From JAIOQJ01 sp963718635 (GTDB lineage: Bacteria > Planctomycetota > Planctomycetia > Gemmatales > Gemmataceae), in contig OY970367.1 in NCBI GenBank assembly GCA_963718635.1, positions 5,642,001-5,706,000 of the forward strand: a stretch of DNA of 64,000 bases. Direction: 5' to 3'. This document shows, piece by piece, positions 43,833 through 52,296 of the stretch. The position numbers were made by a program, and so were the translations under genes. The notes beneath the pieces are model-generated. The model searched no databases and was not told the origin of the DNA. It was given only the letters and a program-made list of their open reading frames with translations. Each line of letters opens with the position of its first letter. Position 1 is the first letter of the stretch.

Positions 43833-45249
43833 ATGTTCCTCTATCGACTTTCATCAGTCGTTCTAGGCCTGTTTATCGCCAATGCCGCGACCGGCCAGAC
43901 AGTGATTGGCTTTCGCACTGACGGCACAGGCCGTTACCCGGCCGCCGAGCCGCCGTTGGCTTGGAGCACCGCGAAGAACGTTGTTTGGAAGATTCCGTTG
44001 ACGCAGAGCAATGCCGTTCCCGTCATCTTGGGCGACAAGCTTTTTACGTGCGCCGAGCCGTGCGTCTTGCTATGCCTGAACAAAGCGGACGGCGCCATCC
44101 TTTGGAAGCACGAGTCGTTCTACAAGGAGATTGAACCTTCGGAAAAGGAGAAGCCCCAGATCGAGATAGAAAGCAAGCAAGACGCTTTGCTTGCCATGCA
44201 ACAGGCGGCAATGGAAAAAGAGTTGATGCGCTCTTCGTAAAACGCTCAAGGATGATGCCACGCCTAAAGAAGAGGCGGAGAAAAAGCTGAAGGTGTTCCA
44301 GACCCAGATTGAAGAAACGAGGGCCAAACGTAAGGAACTGGCGACATTGAACCGCTACAAGGAGCCGGGCAAGCCAGGCGGCGGCGCCTATCATCCGGTT
44401 GGCGGCTATTCTTCGCCAACGCCCGTTACCGATGGCAAGCATGTCTACGTTATCTACGGCAACGGTTTGGCTGCCGCCTACGATCTGGAAGGCCATCGCC
44501 TTTGGCTCAAGCTCATTGAACATTCCACCATGACGTATGGGCATGGTGCATCGCCGGTTCTTGTGAACGACAAACTGTTGGTTCATTTCTCCGATCTGGT
44601 TGCCCTGAACACGAAGGACGGCAGCGAAATCTGGCGCACGAAGACGCCTCCGAGTTACGGAACCGGCATGGCCGTTCGCATCGGCAATGTCGACATTATC
44701 GTCCATCCCAACGGGCAAGTGATTCGCGTAGCCGATGGCGGTGTGCTGTTGGCCAAGCCCTTGGGAACCAGCGGACCTAATTCGCCACTGGTTCAAGACG
44801 GCAAAGTCTTTTACATGGCCGGTCAGGCGCGAGGCTTTACGCTGCCTACATCGCTCGATCCGCCGGTGAAATGGGAACCACTTTGGCAATCGAAAGGGTC
44901 GGCTCTCAAAGGCGGAGGCTATTGGTTTCCTTCACCCGTCCTGCACCAGGGTCTTATTTACGCGCTCAACGCGTCAGCCAGTTTTACGGTGGTCGATGCG
45001 GAGACCGGCCAACGCGTCTACGAGCAAAAATTAGACTTCGAAGGCGGCCAATGCTATCCAAGCGTCACATTGGCCGGCAAGCATCTCTTTGTCAGCAGCG
45101 ACAACGGCCATACGCTCATTCTCGAACCAGGTCGCGAGTACAAAGAGATTGCTCACAACACTCTGGAACCGTTCCGAAGTTCGCCGGTTTTCGAAGGCAA
45201 GCGAATGTACGTGCGGACTCTCAAGCACATGTGGTGTATTGGGGAATAG
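43833..45249 (+). CDS. Secreted PQQ-type beta-propeller protein (frameshifted)
   Basis: Start at the ATG at 43833 (MFLYRLSSVVLGLFIANAAT, signal peptide); an ATG 8 codons upstream is possible. The N-terminal blades (VPVILGDKLFTCAEPCVLLC, LNKADGAILWKHESF) and an acidic coiled segment (QIEETRAKRKELATLNRYKE) are separated by a one-base break near 44239. The remaining blades follow: KHVYVIYGNGLAAAYDLEGH, LVALNTKDGSEIWRTKTPP, TVVDAETGQRVYEQKLDFEG. Related to PQQ-binding-like/BamB-type propellers abundant in planctomycetes. No sign of dehydrogenase catalytic residues. Confidence 0.78.
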
Positions 45250-45676
45250 TCGGTATTGCGTGATTCAGATGACAGAATCGACAGCAGCACAACTTGCATT
45301 GGACTATATCATCCGCAGAACTGCGCCTAAGCTCGCGCCGCCGCGATGAATGGAAACGCCTAACTGACCCGTGAGCGCCCAGAACTAACTCAAAGGAGAA
45401 AATAAGAGGCAAATCCAATACTCAAATTCTCAATCGAGGCGTCACGCCCCTGTCCGCGTCAAACATCTCGGGCTTCACCGTCCGCCCACGAGCCGGCAAC
45501 CAGCAATGATCAATGAAATGCCAACAATCTTCCAAAATGATAACCTTTTGCTATGAAAGCACTTACGCTAGGAAGTGCCATTCGACTCCCGACCCCTTTG
45601 TCTTCCTTTTCCCCATTTTTCTTCCCCCTTTTTTCTTCCCTTTTTCTTCCCGTTTTTCCCTTTTCTCTTGCCCGGA
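45250..45676. other. Gene-free stretch ending in a pyrimidine tract
   Basis: No gene seen. From about 45586 the plus strand is a C/T tract (TTTTCTTCCCTTTTTCTTCC-like) that reaches the end of the CdiI-like gene. It is preceded by GCCATTCGACTCCCGACCCC, a unit also present near 42272. Confidence 0.55.
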
Positions 45677-46111
45677 TCAAATGCACTTCCCAAATGCCTC
45701 AATAATCCAATTTCCGAGCTGAAGTGGATCATTGCTTATCACATGATGCACCTCGCTGCCGGGGATGTTGGCAAACCCTCCGGTCGAACCTTTGTTGGCA
45801 TATGGAGTCAATATGATTTGTGAATCGGAGCTTTTGACGCCCAGCACTAGCGTACCGCGAACGAACTGCGCCCATGTCCTCGCATCTGCAAGAGCAAGCA
45901 AAGGTGCTATAAGTGATTTGAATTCGGTCGGATGAGGAACATCCATCTTAGAACAATCAAGCGCTTTCGTGGTGTAAGTGCCTAGTAACTCGGTGTTTCC
46001 AACGTCAACGCTCTGCAGCGGAGGGGTCGCTATCCACGCACCATCCACTGTCCTCGAGTCCGGTTGGATGAAGAATCTATTTTTCCGGAGATAAAGCGTT
46101 GCGGATCTCAT
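45677..46111 (-). CDS. CdiI-type immunity protein (orphan)
   Basis: 144 residues. FFIQPDSRTVDGAWIATPPL, ALDCSKMDVPHPTEFKSLIA, ADARTWAQFVRGTLV and YANKGSTGGFANIPG follow the pattern I recall for the CdiI_3-type contact-dependent inhibition immunity family. No CdiA/CdiB or toxin gene is near, so it would be an orphan immunity gene. It is bracketed by a pyrimidine tract on one side and a purine tract on the other. Confidence 0.55.
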   Translation of the reverse strand: MRSATLYLRKNRFFIQPDSRTVDGAWIATPPLQSVDVGNTELLGTYTTKALDCSKMDVPHPTEFKSLIAPLLALADARTWAQFVRGTLVLGVKSSDSQIILTPYANKGSTGGFANIPGSEVHHVISNDPLQLGNWIIEAFGKCI

Positions 46112-46519
46112 TTAGCTATTTCAATGATGCGCAACAACATGCCATTGGGAAAGGAAAAGGGAAAGGAAAGGGGAAAGAAAAAGGGGACGGGCACGTTTTC
46201 TAGGGAAAGGAAAAGGGGACGGGCGGACGCAGCTCTTTTTCTTCCCCTTTTTCTTCCCCCCTTTTTCTTCCCCCGACGCCCAGGGTTTTCCCCGACACCT
46301 TCCGGAAAGTCAAACCCGAGAAAATCGTGGGAAAACGCTCTCGGGAAATTCGGAATGCGGAATTCGGAGTGCTGAATGGACAATGTGTCAGACTCCACTT
46401 CGATCCGAGCCTCACTAGCAACAATGCTAGTGAGACTTGAGATTCGGCATGAAAGTGTGAACGGTTTATACTCGGGTGAAAACGTTTTCACTTCGAACGG
46501 TTCGGAGTCGAGAGTTTTT

Positions 46520-46602
46520 GTAGGGTGGGTGAAGGCTTTGCGAAACCCACCCGGAGCGCGTGTGGGCGTCACGGGTGGGTTTCGCAAAGCCCGCCCACCC
46601 TA
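46520..46602. repeat. GTAGGGTGGG inverted repeat
   Basis: Arms GTAGGGTGGGTGAAGGCTTT and GCAAAGCCCGCCCACCCTAC around a TGGGCGTC-containing centre. A common REP-like palindrome of the GGGTGGGTTTCGC type. Confidence 0.75.
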
Positions 46603-46663
46603 CAAGAATAATGGGCAGGCCGGGAGGCCTGCCCCCACGCGGGAGAAAAGGCTATCGGTTAAT

Positions 46664-46715
46664 ATTCGGGAAATATTTCCCGAAGGCCCTTTGCGAGAAA
46701 ATCGTGGGAAAACGC
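46664..46715. repeat. R5 element, copy 3 (inverted)
   Basis: TTCGGG-AAATATTT-CCCGAA palindrome followed by AAAATCGTGGGAAAACG, the reverse complement of the R5 motif at 5790 and 24031. Confidence 0.65.
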
Positions 46716-46818
46716 TTCAGGGGATGCGGAATTCGGGAATAGCGCTGAGCGATTTCACCGGTCGCTCAAGCAGCCGACTCGCGAAGACGCGGAAAATTTA
46801 TTCACGCGTCCAAGACGA

Positions 46819-47214
46819 TCAAAACCCTTTCTTCAACGTAAACGTTGCATCTTTCGGAATGGCAAACAGGTGGAAGTGCTGCCGAAGATCGCGCGTACGG
46901 CCCTGTTGATAATTGAACGTGACGACATCTTTTTCCGATGAGCCGTGCAAACGGTCCTGACCCGACCCGGCCCACGCGAAGAATACTAGCTTCTGCTTGG
47001 TGAAGTCGACCTGCTTCAGAACTTGCTCGGCCAGATCCTTTTGCGCCAGCGCCTTTTCGAGTTCCTCGGCCGTGTTCAAAACGGCAGGCTTATCGACCCG
47101 GCCGTCGGTCTCGCGTTCGATCATACCTTTGAGGGCAATCTCTTTCATTTCTTCCGCCTGAATGTACTGGGCTGATGCAAAACCGATCGAGGTGACGACG
47201 AGGATTTTCAACAT
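46819..47214 (-). CDS. Small secreted hypothetical protein, about 131 aa
   Basis: The ATG at 47214 gives a signal peptide MLKILVVTSIGFASAQYIQA. The mature part includes NTAEELEKALAQKDLAEQVL and KLVFFAWAGSGQDRLHG, ending in FAIPKDATFTLKKGF. Planctomycete genomes contain similar proteins, but I know no function. The longer open frame to 47379 lacks a signal sequence. Confidence 0.6.
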   Translation of the reverse strand: MLKILVVTSIGFASAQYIQAEEMKEIALKGMIERETDGRVDKPAVLNTAEELEKALAQKDLAEQVLKQVDFTKQKLVFFAWAGSGQDRLHGSSEKDVVTFNYQQGRTRDLRQHFHLFAIPKDATFTLKKGF

Positions 47215-48051
47215 AGCATGGCTCCACGAGTAAGTAGTTTGCTCATCTAAGCCGACGGGTGACGATTGAGTCAAGTTTTGACTTTGATGCTCAAAACGCA
47301 ACATTATGTTATGGAGAAGTTGCCAGCGCAACACTCGGTGCAAGCTTTCCCGAGTCCAAAAGTTGAACGTTTCTCCCAAGCCCTGCGGCTACGCGGCCCA
47401 TGCTAATAGCGCTGCCTTCGCAGTTTGAAAAATAGCCTGTCTTTCCCAGCTTTCGCGCCAAAAAATTATGCTGGCAAGTACGCGCGCCTTTTTGCCATCG
47501 CACTTACAATGCTTGCGCCCGCGATAACCGGAAGGGTCTGCGCCACCGGACTGTCGGACGCACATTTCGCTCCGCATCTGGCGCATCGAACGAATCTTCG
47601 TGAAGGACCAGCGGATCATCGGGCGACAATAGATATGGTTGGGGCGATGAGCCGCAAAGGGGCAAGGTTGCCCCGACCGGCCCAGAACCAAAAGCCTGCG
47701 TTGCCGTGCTTGAGTCGTCAATCCGCAAAGCCTGCCAAGTTGTCGTCTTTGACTTATCTTGTGCGAGCTTGTGAACCGATGATGAAGGTGTTGGAAACAA
47801 CGAACGGACGGAACGCTCGGCAACCCTCGAATCAAGAGTCCCCCGGCTCTGAATCGGGCGAACGCTTCGTGACATTCGGTGCCCCGCCCACCTGAGTGGC
47901 CCGCGGTCGTGAATTACGATTGCCGGCCTTCCATCGGCCGACCTCGGCGTTGAGGTGATCGGACCGCGTCAGGTGGTTTGTCCGTTCCTCGCTCACCGGC
48001 GGAAGCGAGAACGGAAGGGGCTGTGCGAGCAATAAAACTGGAGTGCCTGCC
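47215..48051. other. 840-bp stretch without a recognisable gene
   Basis: A 157-codon plus-strand frame (47425-47895) and several minus-strand frames exist, but none has a ribosome site, family motif or plausible composition. About 47900-48050 is GC-rich with short self-complementary stretches (GCCGGCCTTCCATCGGCCGA) and could be an RNA leader; I cannot show it. Confidence 0.4.
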
Positions 48052-48630
48052 ATGAAAAAGGTTTTCACCACCGGCCAGGTCGCGAAGATTTGCAAGGTCG
48101 CGCCTCGAACGGTGTCGAAGTGGTTTGACTCGGGCCGGCTTCGCGGCTACCGCATTCCCGGTAGCCAGGACCGCCGAATTCCTCGCGAGCAGCTGATCCG
48201 GTTCCTGAAGGAACACGGCATGCCGCTTGGGGAACTGGAAGAGGAAGAGTGGCACAAGGTCCTGATCATCGGGGCCGAGAAACTCTTCATTGATCGCGTT
48301 CGGGAACTGCTGCCCGAAAACGAAGATTACAAGTACGAAATCGCTCAGAGCGGGTTTGAGGCCGGCATCATGGCCGAGAGCTTCCATCCCGACACCATCG
48401 TCATCGATCTGGCTCTCGGCCGTAGCGAAGCCATCCAGATCACGTCCAACTTGCGCAAAAACCTTGCGTATGAGACGACGCTTATCATCGGGCTTGCCTC
48501 CGAAGACGAGGCCGCGCCGGAAAAGCTGACCGAGTACGGCTTCAGCGAGATCTTCAAGAAACCGTTCGATGTAGCTCTGCTCGGTGAACGGATTCGCACA
48601 CTCGCGGAAACCAAACGCGACGACATGTAA
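48052..48630 (+). CDS. HTH-receiver fusion regulator with an atypical receiver domain
   Basis: 192 residues. An excisionase/MerR-like helix-turn-helix comes first: VFTTGQVAKICKVAPRTVSK, WFDSGRLRGYRIPGSQDRRI. A receiver-like domain follows, with the phospho-acceptor Asp likely in DTIVIDLALGRSE, a Ser in GLASEDEA and the conserved Lys in IFKKPFD. The usual acidic pair after the first strand is missing (VLIIGAEKLF instead of a DD/DE motif), so it may not be phosphorylated. An ATG three codons upstream is possible. A terminator follows. Confidence 0.78.
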   Translation: MKKVFTTGQVAKICKVAPRTVSKWFDSGRLRGYRIPGSQDRRIPREQLIRFLKEHGMPLGELEEEEWHKVLIIGAEKLFIDRVRELLPENEDYKYEIAQSGFEAGIMAESFHPDTIVIDLALGRSEAIQITSNLRKNLAYETTLIIGLASEDEAAPEKLTEYGFSEIFKKPFDVALLGERIRTLAETKRDDM

Positions 48631-48650
48631 CTCGATCGCCACTCGAGCAC

Positions 48651-48707
48651 AAAGCCTCGTCGCCTCGAAGGGATTCGAGAGCGCCGAGGCTTTGATTTGA
48701 TTTTTTC
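48651..48707 (+). terminator. Rho-independent terminator
   Basis: AAAGCCTCG and CGAGGCTTT pair around an inner TCGAA/TTCGA hairpin, followed by GATTTGATTTTTTC. It ends the HTH-receiver gene and separates it from the convergent respiratory operon. Confidence 0.75.
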
Positions 48708-48751
48708 TCCGAGGGCGAGCCGAATTGCGTGAGCAATCGGGTTCTGTTGCC

Positions 48752-49483
48752 TTAAGGCTTAGGCTTCGGCGCAGCCACGGTAGCGCCAGGATCAACGTAT
48801 TCGAGTGAGAGTTTGCCCAGTTCCGCTGCCGTCATAGGTGATGACCTCGCTCCAACGATCCCCTTTGCCGCGGCGATATCCTTTGCGAAGACCGGGCCGG
48901 CTTTGTTATCCCAAGTGGAACGGATATAGGTTAGAACAGCAGCGATCTGGTAGTCCTTTAGTTGACCATTCCAAGCGGGCATGGCGCCGTTGAACTTGGC
49001 GCCGCGAACATTTATTTCTCCAGACAAGCCATATAGCAGAATACGGCTTAGCCTTGCCACCGATGCTTGATCGCCGGCCACCCATTCGGAGCGATTCAAA
49101 GCCGGGAACTGGTTAGGCGTGCCTTCACCTGATTGCTGGTGACAGGCAACGCAGTTGGAATAGATTCTTTCGCCAAGTTTCTTCAGCCCGGCCTCATCCG
49201 TTGGAATCACTTCCACTTTATATGTTGGCGGTTTGGGATCGAAACGATCATAGACGTCGCCCCGATAGTTTCCCGAACTCTCCGCCATGTACATGCCACC
49301 CCAAAAAAGAAGCGCGCCGAAGGCCATCCCCATCCAGACCGGGATCGGCTCAAGGCCGTCGTGTGGTTCATTATGCTCGCGGATTACCGGCGCATGAATG
49401 CGTTGAACGTCGAACTCGGTCGCCTCGCCCGAGTCATCCGGCACGAATCCGCCCGGCTGCTGCGGCTCAATCGGTTCGCTCAT
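48752..49483 (-). CDS. Membrane-anchored monohaem cytochrome c (CcoP-like position)
   Basis: 243 residues. One membrane helix (IPVWMGMAFGALLFWGGMYM) and one haem site, NCVACHQQSGEGTP, with AMPAWNGQLKDYQIAAVLTY supplying the likely Met ligand. It occupies the place of CcoP, after ccoN and ccoO, but has one haem instead of two. Its start overlaps the ccoO stop (ATGA). Last gene of the leftward respiratory operon; expected to pass electrons to the oxidase. Confidence 0.8.
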   Translation of the reverse strand: MSEPIEPQQPGGFVPDDSGEATEFDVQRIHAPVIREHNEPHDGLEPIPVWMGMAFGALLFWGGMYMAESSGNYRGDVYDRFDPKPPTYKVEVIPTDEAGLKKLGERIYSNCVACHQQSGEGTPNQFPALNRSEWVAGDQASVARLSRILLYGLSGEINVRGAKFNGAMPAWNGQLKDYQIAAVLTYIRSTWDNKAGPVFAKDIAAAKGIVGARSSPMTAAELGKLSLEYVDPGATVAAPKPKP

Positions 49484-50145
49484 TCCTTGGCCTCCGGCAG
49501 AGAAACGGTCGTTCGATCGAGACTGAGCAGATACGCGGCTAAGTCCTTGGCGTCGCCGGTAGGTACAACCTCATAGCCCGGCTCCGCCTTCCATTCGCCG
49601 GTCAACTCCAGAGCATCCGACGATGTTTCGCCTACGATTTTCCGCTTCTCAAACAGGAAACGGAAAGGTGGCATGATCGAGCCCGGGACCATCATGCGCG
49701 GGTTGTATAAGTGTTTGAGATGCCAGTCGGCATAGTAACCACGAACTCCGATGTTCGCGAGATCGGGACCGGTGCGCATGGTGCCGAGCATGATCGGCTT
49801 ATCGTATATATAATCGCGAGGCACATTCCGCCGCGTACCCCAGCCACGTTTCATATCCGCATTGTTGCCGAACGATTCCGGTCTAATTTGCTGGCTATGG
49901 CAGTACATACAACCGTTCTGCTGATAGATTCTCATCCCCCGTAAAGCAGCGCCGGCAAGAGGCCGTGGATAGCTTGTTGATGTGCCGCCTTGGTCTTCCA
50001 CGTACGGTTCCTGACTTTGAATGCGCAGTTTCGAGAAGGCGGGAAAGCGATCATTCGCCGGCAAAAGCGGTAAAACGACGAGACCCAGCCAAGACGAGGT
50101 AAAGGTCAATAACGCGCCCAGAAAGATCACCATGCCCCTATCCAT
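49480..50145 (-). CDS. ccoO: cbb3-type oxidase monohaem subunit II
   Basis: The start at 50145 (MDRGMVIFLGALLTFTSSW) has AGGAG 8 nt upstream and lies 4 nt after the ccoN stop. The haem site is the CcoO-typical NGCMYCHSQQIRPE, followed by RNVPRDYIYDKPIMLGTMRT and GPDLANIGVRG. PGSIMPPFRFLFEKRKI gives the distal Met. It carries electrons into CcoN. Confidence 0.88.
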   Translation of the reverse strand: MDRGMVIFLGALLTFTSSWLGLVVLPLLPANDRFPAFSKLRIQSQEPYVEDQGGTSTSYPRPLAGAALRGMRIYQQNGCMYCHSQQIRPESFGNNADMKRGWGTRRNVPRDYIYDKPIMLGTMRTGPDLANIGVRGYYADWHLKHLYNPRMMVPGSIMPPFRFLFEKRKIVGETSSDALELTGEWKAEPGYEVVPTGDAKDLAAYLLSLDRTTVSLPEAKE

Positions 50146-50149
50146 CGTT

Positions 50150-51694
50150 TCAGCTCCTAACCGCTTCAAACTCGACTGCCGGGCGAGGGCCGGCCGTTAT
50201 CGGCGAGCGTTCAACAAACAGTGTAGGTCCGCTGCGCTGTTTGCCAAACCCGAACACGTTCATCATAACCAGTAGAGCAAAGAGAACGTGCCCTCCTGTC
50301 ATCATCGTTCCCGCAATCGACCGGATCGCGAGATAAGGCAGCGTATTGATCACGATTGAAATAAATGGGATACCCGGGTTGATCATCGCAAGGCCCTGAT
50401 ACCAGCCACCTATTGTTAGAGCCGTGAAATAGAGTGTAATTCCGCAGGCAGCGAGCCAGAAGTGCATACGAATCATCCCGGCCGAAGCCCACTCGCGGCC
50501 GGTGAGGCGGGGCATGATGTAATAAGTGGCGCCGAACATGATCATGGTGAAGAATCCATATACACCCAGATGAGCATGGCCGACGGTGTAATGGGTGAAG
50601 TGAGTCACCTCATTGACTATTTTGAGAGACTCGAAAGCGCCTTGTACGCTGACCGCCGTATAAGCCACTGCCCCAAAAACAACAAAACGCAACGTGGGAC
50701 TGTAGCGCAACTGGCGGAAATGGCCTCGCATCGTCATATGGTGGTTCAACGCGACCGCAGCAACGGGAATGAGCATCATCATGCTGCCGACGATGGAAGC
50801 CGATGACATCCACGCAGGAATAGGGCCGCCTATCAAATGGTGCATGCCAGCCCAACTGTAAAACAGAGCAAGCGCCCAGAAACCGATCACACTGAGATAA
50901 TAACTATAGACCGGCCTACCAATGACTTTCGGAATTAGATAATAGGCGGTGCCCACGCCTACGGGCGTAATCCATAAACCCAGAACATTATGGTTGAACC
51001 ACCAATTCGTAGTGGCTTGGACGACGCCGGTCCCAGGGCCTATTTTGAATTCCATACCCAACAGCGCGAAATCAATCCCGAATATCAGAAAGATGGCGGT
51101 GACGTAAAGCCAAGGCATCCAGAACATGGCGCCAAGCAAGTACCACTGAGTAACATAGACGTGTCTCTCCCGGCGATTGCGAAAGGTAGCCACCGTCCAG
51201 GCGGCAACGATGCCGAGGGCCAACACCAAAAAGGGGCCTACAATCGGCGGCATGTCGAGCCATTCCACGCTCTGGCCGAAGCCTACGAGAATGCCGGTGA
51301 CACCGATGAGCATCGCAAAATTCCAGACCGCTGCAGCCACGACCAACATCTTAGGATAGACGAGCGGGCAGCGCGACAGCCGGCACATCTGCCAGAGCGA
51401 TACCCCGATGGCCATGCAAAAGCCCCAGCCCAGACTAACAGAACTCAGGTGGGCGGCCCGCACCCGGCCAAAGGTGAGCCAACTGACATCGGGAAAAAGC
51501 AACTCAGGACTGTGTAATTTGATTGAGGCGGTCAACGCCAGCGCGGAGCCGGCAAGCAGCCAGAAAATCCCGCAGACGAACCAAACGACGACTGGCAGCC
51601 GGCAACTGGCATCAATGCGCGCTCGCTCGATGGCGTAGTGCTGCCGATCGTCTGCCAAAGCCCCGTTGCCGGAATCGAACATAGGTGGATTCAC
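50150..51694 (-). CDS. ccoN: cbb3-type cytochrome c oxidase catalytic subunit I
   Basis: 514 residues, about 12 membrane helices. Haem and copper ligands are visible: His in RAAHLSSVSLGW (low-spin haem), the CuB histidines in WWFNHNVLGLW and GMHHLIGGP, and HFTHYTVGHAHLGVYG for haem b3 and b. It reduces oxygen to water with high affinity and pumps protons. The C-terminus after GKQRSGPTLFVERSP is soluble. Confidence 0.9.
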   Translation of the reverse strand: MNPPMFDSGNGALADDRQHYAIERARIDASCRLPVVVWFVCGIFWLLAGSALALTASIKLHSPELLFPDVSWLTFGRVRAAHLSSVSLGWGFCMAIGVSLWQMCRLSRCPLVYPKMLVVAAAVWNFAMLIGVTGILVGFGQSVEWLDMPPIVGPFLVLALGIVAAWTVATFRNRRERHVYVTQWYLLGAMFWMPWLYVTAIFLIFGIDFALLGMEFKIGPGTGVVQATTNWWFNHNVLGLWITPVGVGTAYYLIPKVIGRPVYSYYLSVIGFWALALFYSWAGMHHLIGGPIPAWMSSASIVGSMMMLIPVAAVALNHHMTMRGHFRQLRYSPTLRFVVFGAVAYTAVSVQGAFESLKIVNEVTHFTHYTVGHAHLGVYGFFTMIMFGATYYIMPRLTGREWASAGMIRMHFWLAACGITLYFTALTIGGWYQGLAMINPGIPFISIVINTLPYLAIRSIAGTMMTGGHVLFALLVMMNVFGFGKQRSGPTLFVERSPITAGPRPAVEFEAVRS

Positions 51695-51699
51695 TTCGT

Positions 51700-51900
51700 C
51701 TAACCGCGCTGGTCGTTGGGAAAATGATCGGTTACTTCGCCTACTGGTTCACCCGGATCGAATATGGAACGGGCGCCGCGCTCAAAGTTTTCGAATTGGC
51801 CGTTGCGGACTGACCACGAAAGAGCCAGCACAGCCGCGCCGCCAAATACGACAATCGAGCCAAGAAGGACTGTATAGACAAGGAAGTCTTCGTACGTCAC
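51700..51900 (-). CDS. ccoS: CcoS-like small membrane protein
   Basis: 66 residues from a GTG at 51900 that overlaps the previous stop (GTGA). One helix, FLVYTVLLGSIVVFGGAAVL, then the CcoS-like SWSVRNGQFENFERGARSIF with an acidic tail. CcoS is needed to mature cbb3 oxidase. Upstream of ccoN in the same operon. Confidence 0.6.
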   Translation of the reverse strand: MTYEDFLVYTVLLGSIVVFGGAAVLALSWSVRNGQFENFERGARSIFDPGEPVGEVTDHFPNDQRG

Positions 51901-52250
51901 GGTGAACCTTCCGATCCAGACTTTTTGCTTGCGGGAGCGGGAAACGATTTCAAATTGCCTTGCTTGTTGCCCTCTTCTATAAGCACACTCATCGCTTGAT
52001 CGATCGGAATTCGGCACGACTTCGACTGTTCATCGTAACCGGAGGTTTCCAGTAGTTGCCGCTCCTGCAGTCGGAGTTCGCGCAATTGTTGATCGCCTGG
52101 AGAAGAATTTGTACCTGGTTTAAGGGCATCGGCATACTGAAGAAGAAAGATAACCAAGCCTGCGAACACGCCGACCACGAGCAATGCGGAAACCATCGTA
52201 ACCCACGGAAAAGCGGGTGGTTCCGGCAAAGCGGCCGGCGCCTGGTTCAC
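51897..52250 (-). CDS. Small single-pass membrane protein, 117 aa
   Basis: MNQAPAALPEPPAFPWVTMV leads into one helix (SALLVVGVFAGLVIFLLQYA) and a polar domain with RELRLQERQLLETSGYDEQS and RIPIDQAMSVLIEEG. I recall similar proteins among planctomycete respiratory genes; they probably assist the oxidase, but no function is known. Confidence 0.65.
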   Translation of the reverse strand: MNQAPAALPEPPAFPWVTMVSALLVVGVFAGLVIFLLQYADALKPGTNSSPGDQQLRELRLQERQLLETSGYDEQSKSCRIPIDQAMSVLIEEGNKQGNLKSFPAPASKKSGSEGSP

Positions 52251-52296
52251 TCGTATCGAGATCTTCCGCCATCAGGCTATTCCCTTTCTCTTCCAT

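Larger units (their letters stand above)
46112..46818. other. 700-bp intergenic region of simple and palindromic repeats
   Basis: A purine tract (about 46141-46220), a pyrimidine tract (46230-46275), a partial R5 (46298-46338), an inverted repeat with arms GTAGGGTGGG and CCCACCCTAC (46520-46602) and an inverted R5 (46664-46715). Open frames across it are repeat-derived and not credible genes. Confidence 0.65.

Noticed and set aside
46376..46909. 177-codon plus-strand open frame
   Set aside because: Most of it is translated from an inverted repeat and an R5 element; it also overlaps the opposite secreted-protein gene.
47425..47895. 157-codon plus-strand open frame starting without ATG
   Set aside because: No ribosome site, no recognisable domain, and composition unlike neighbours; left as unassigned sequence.
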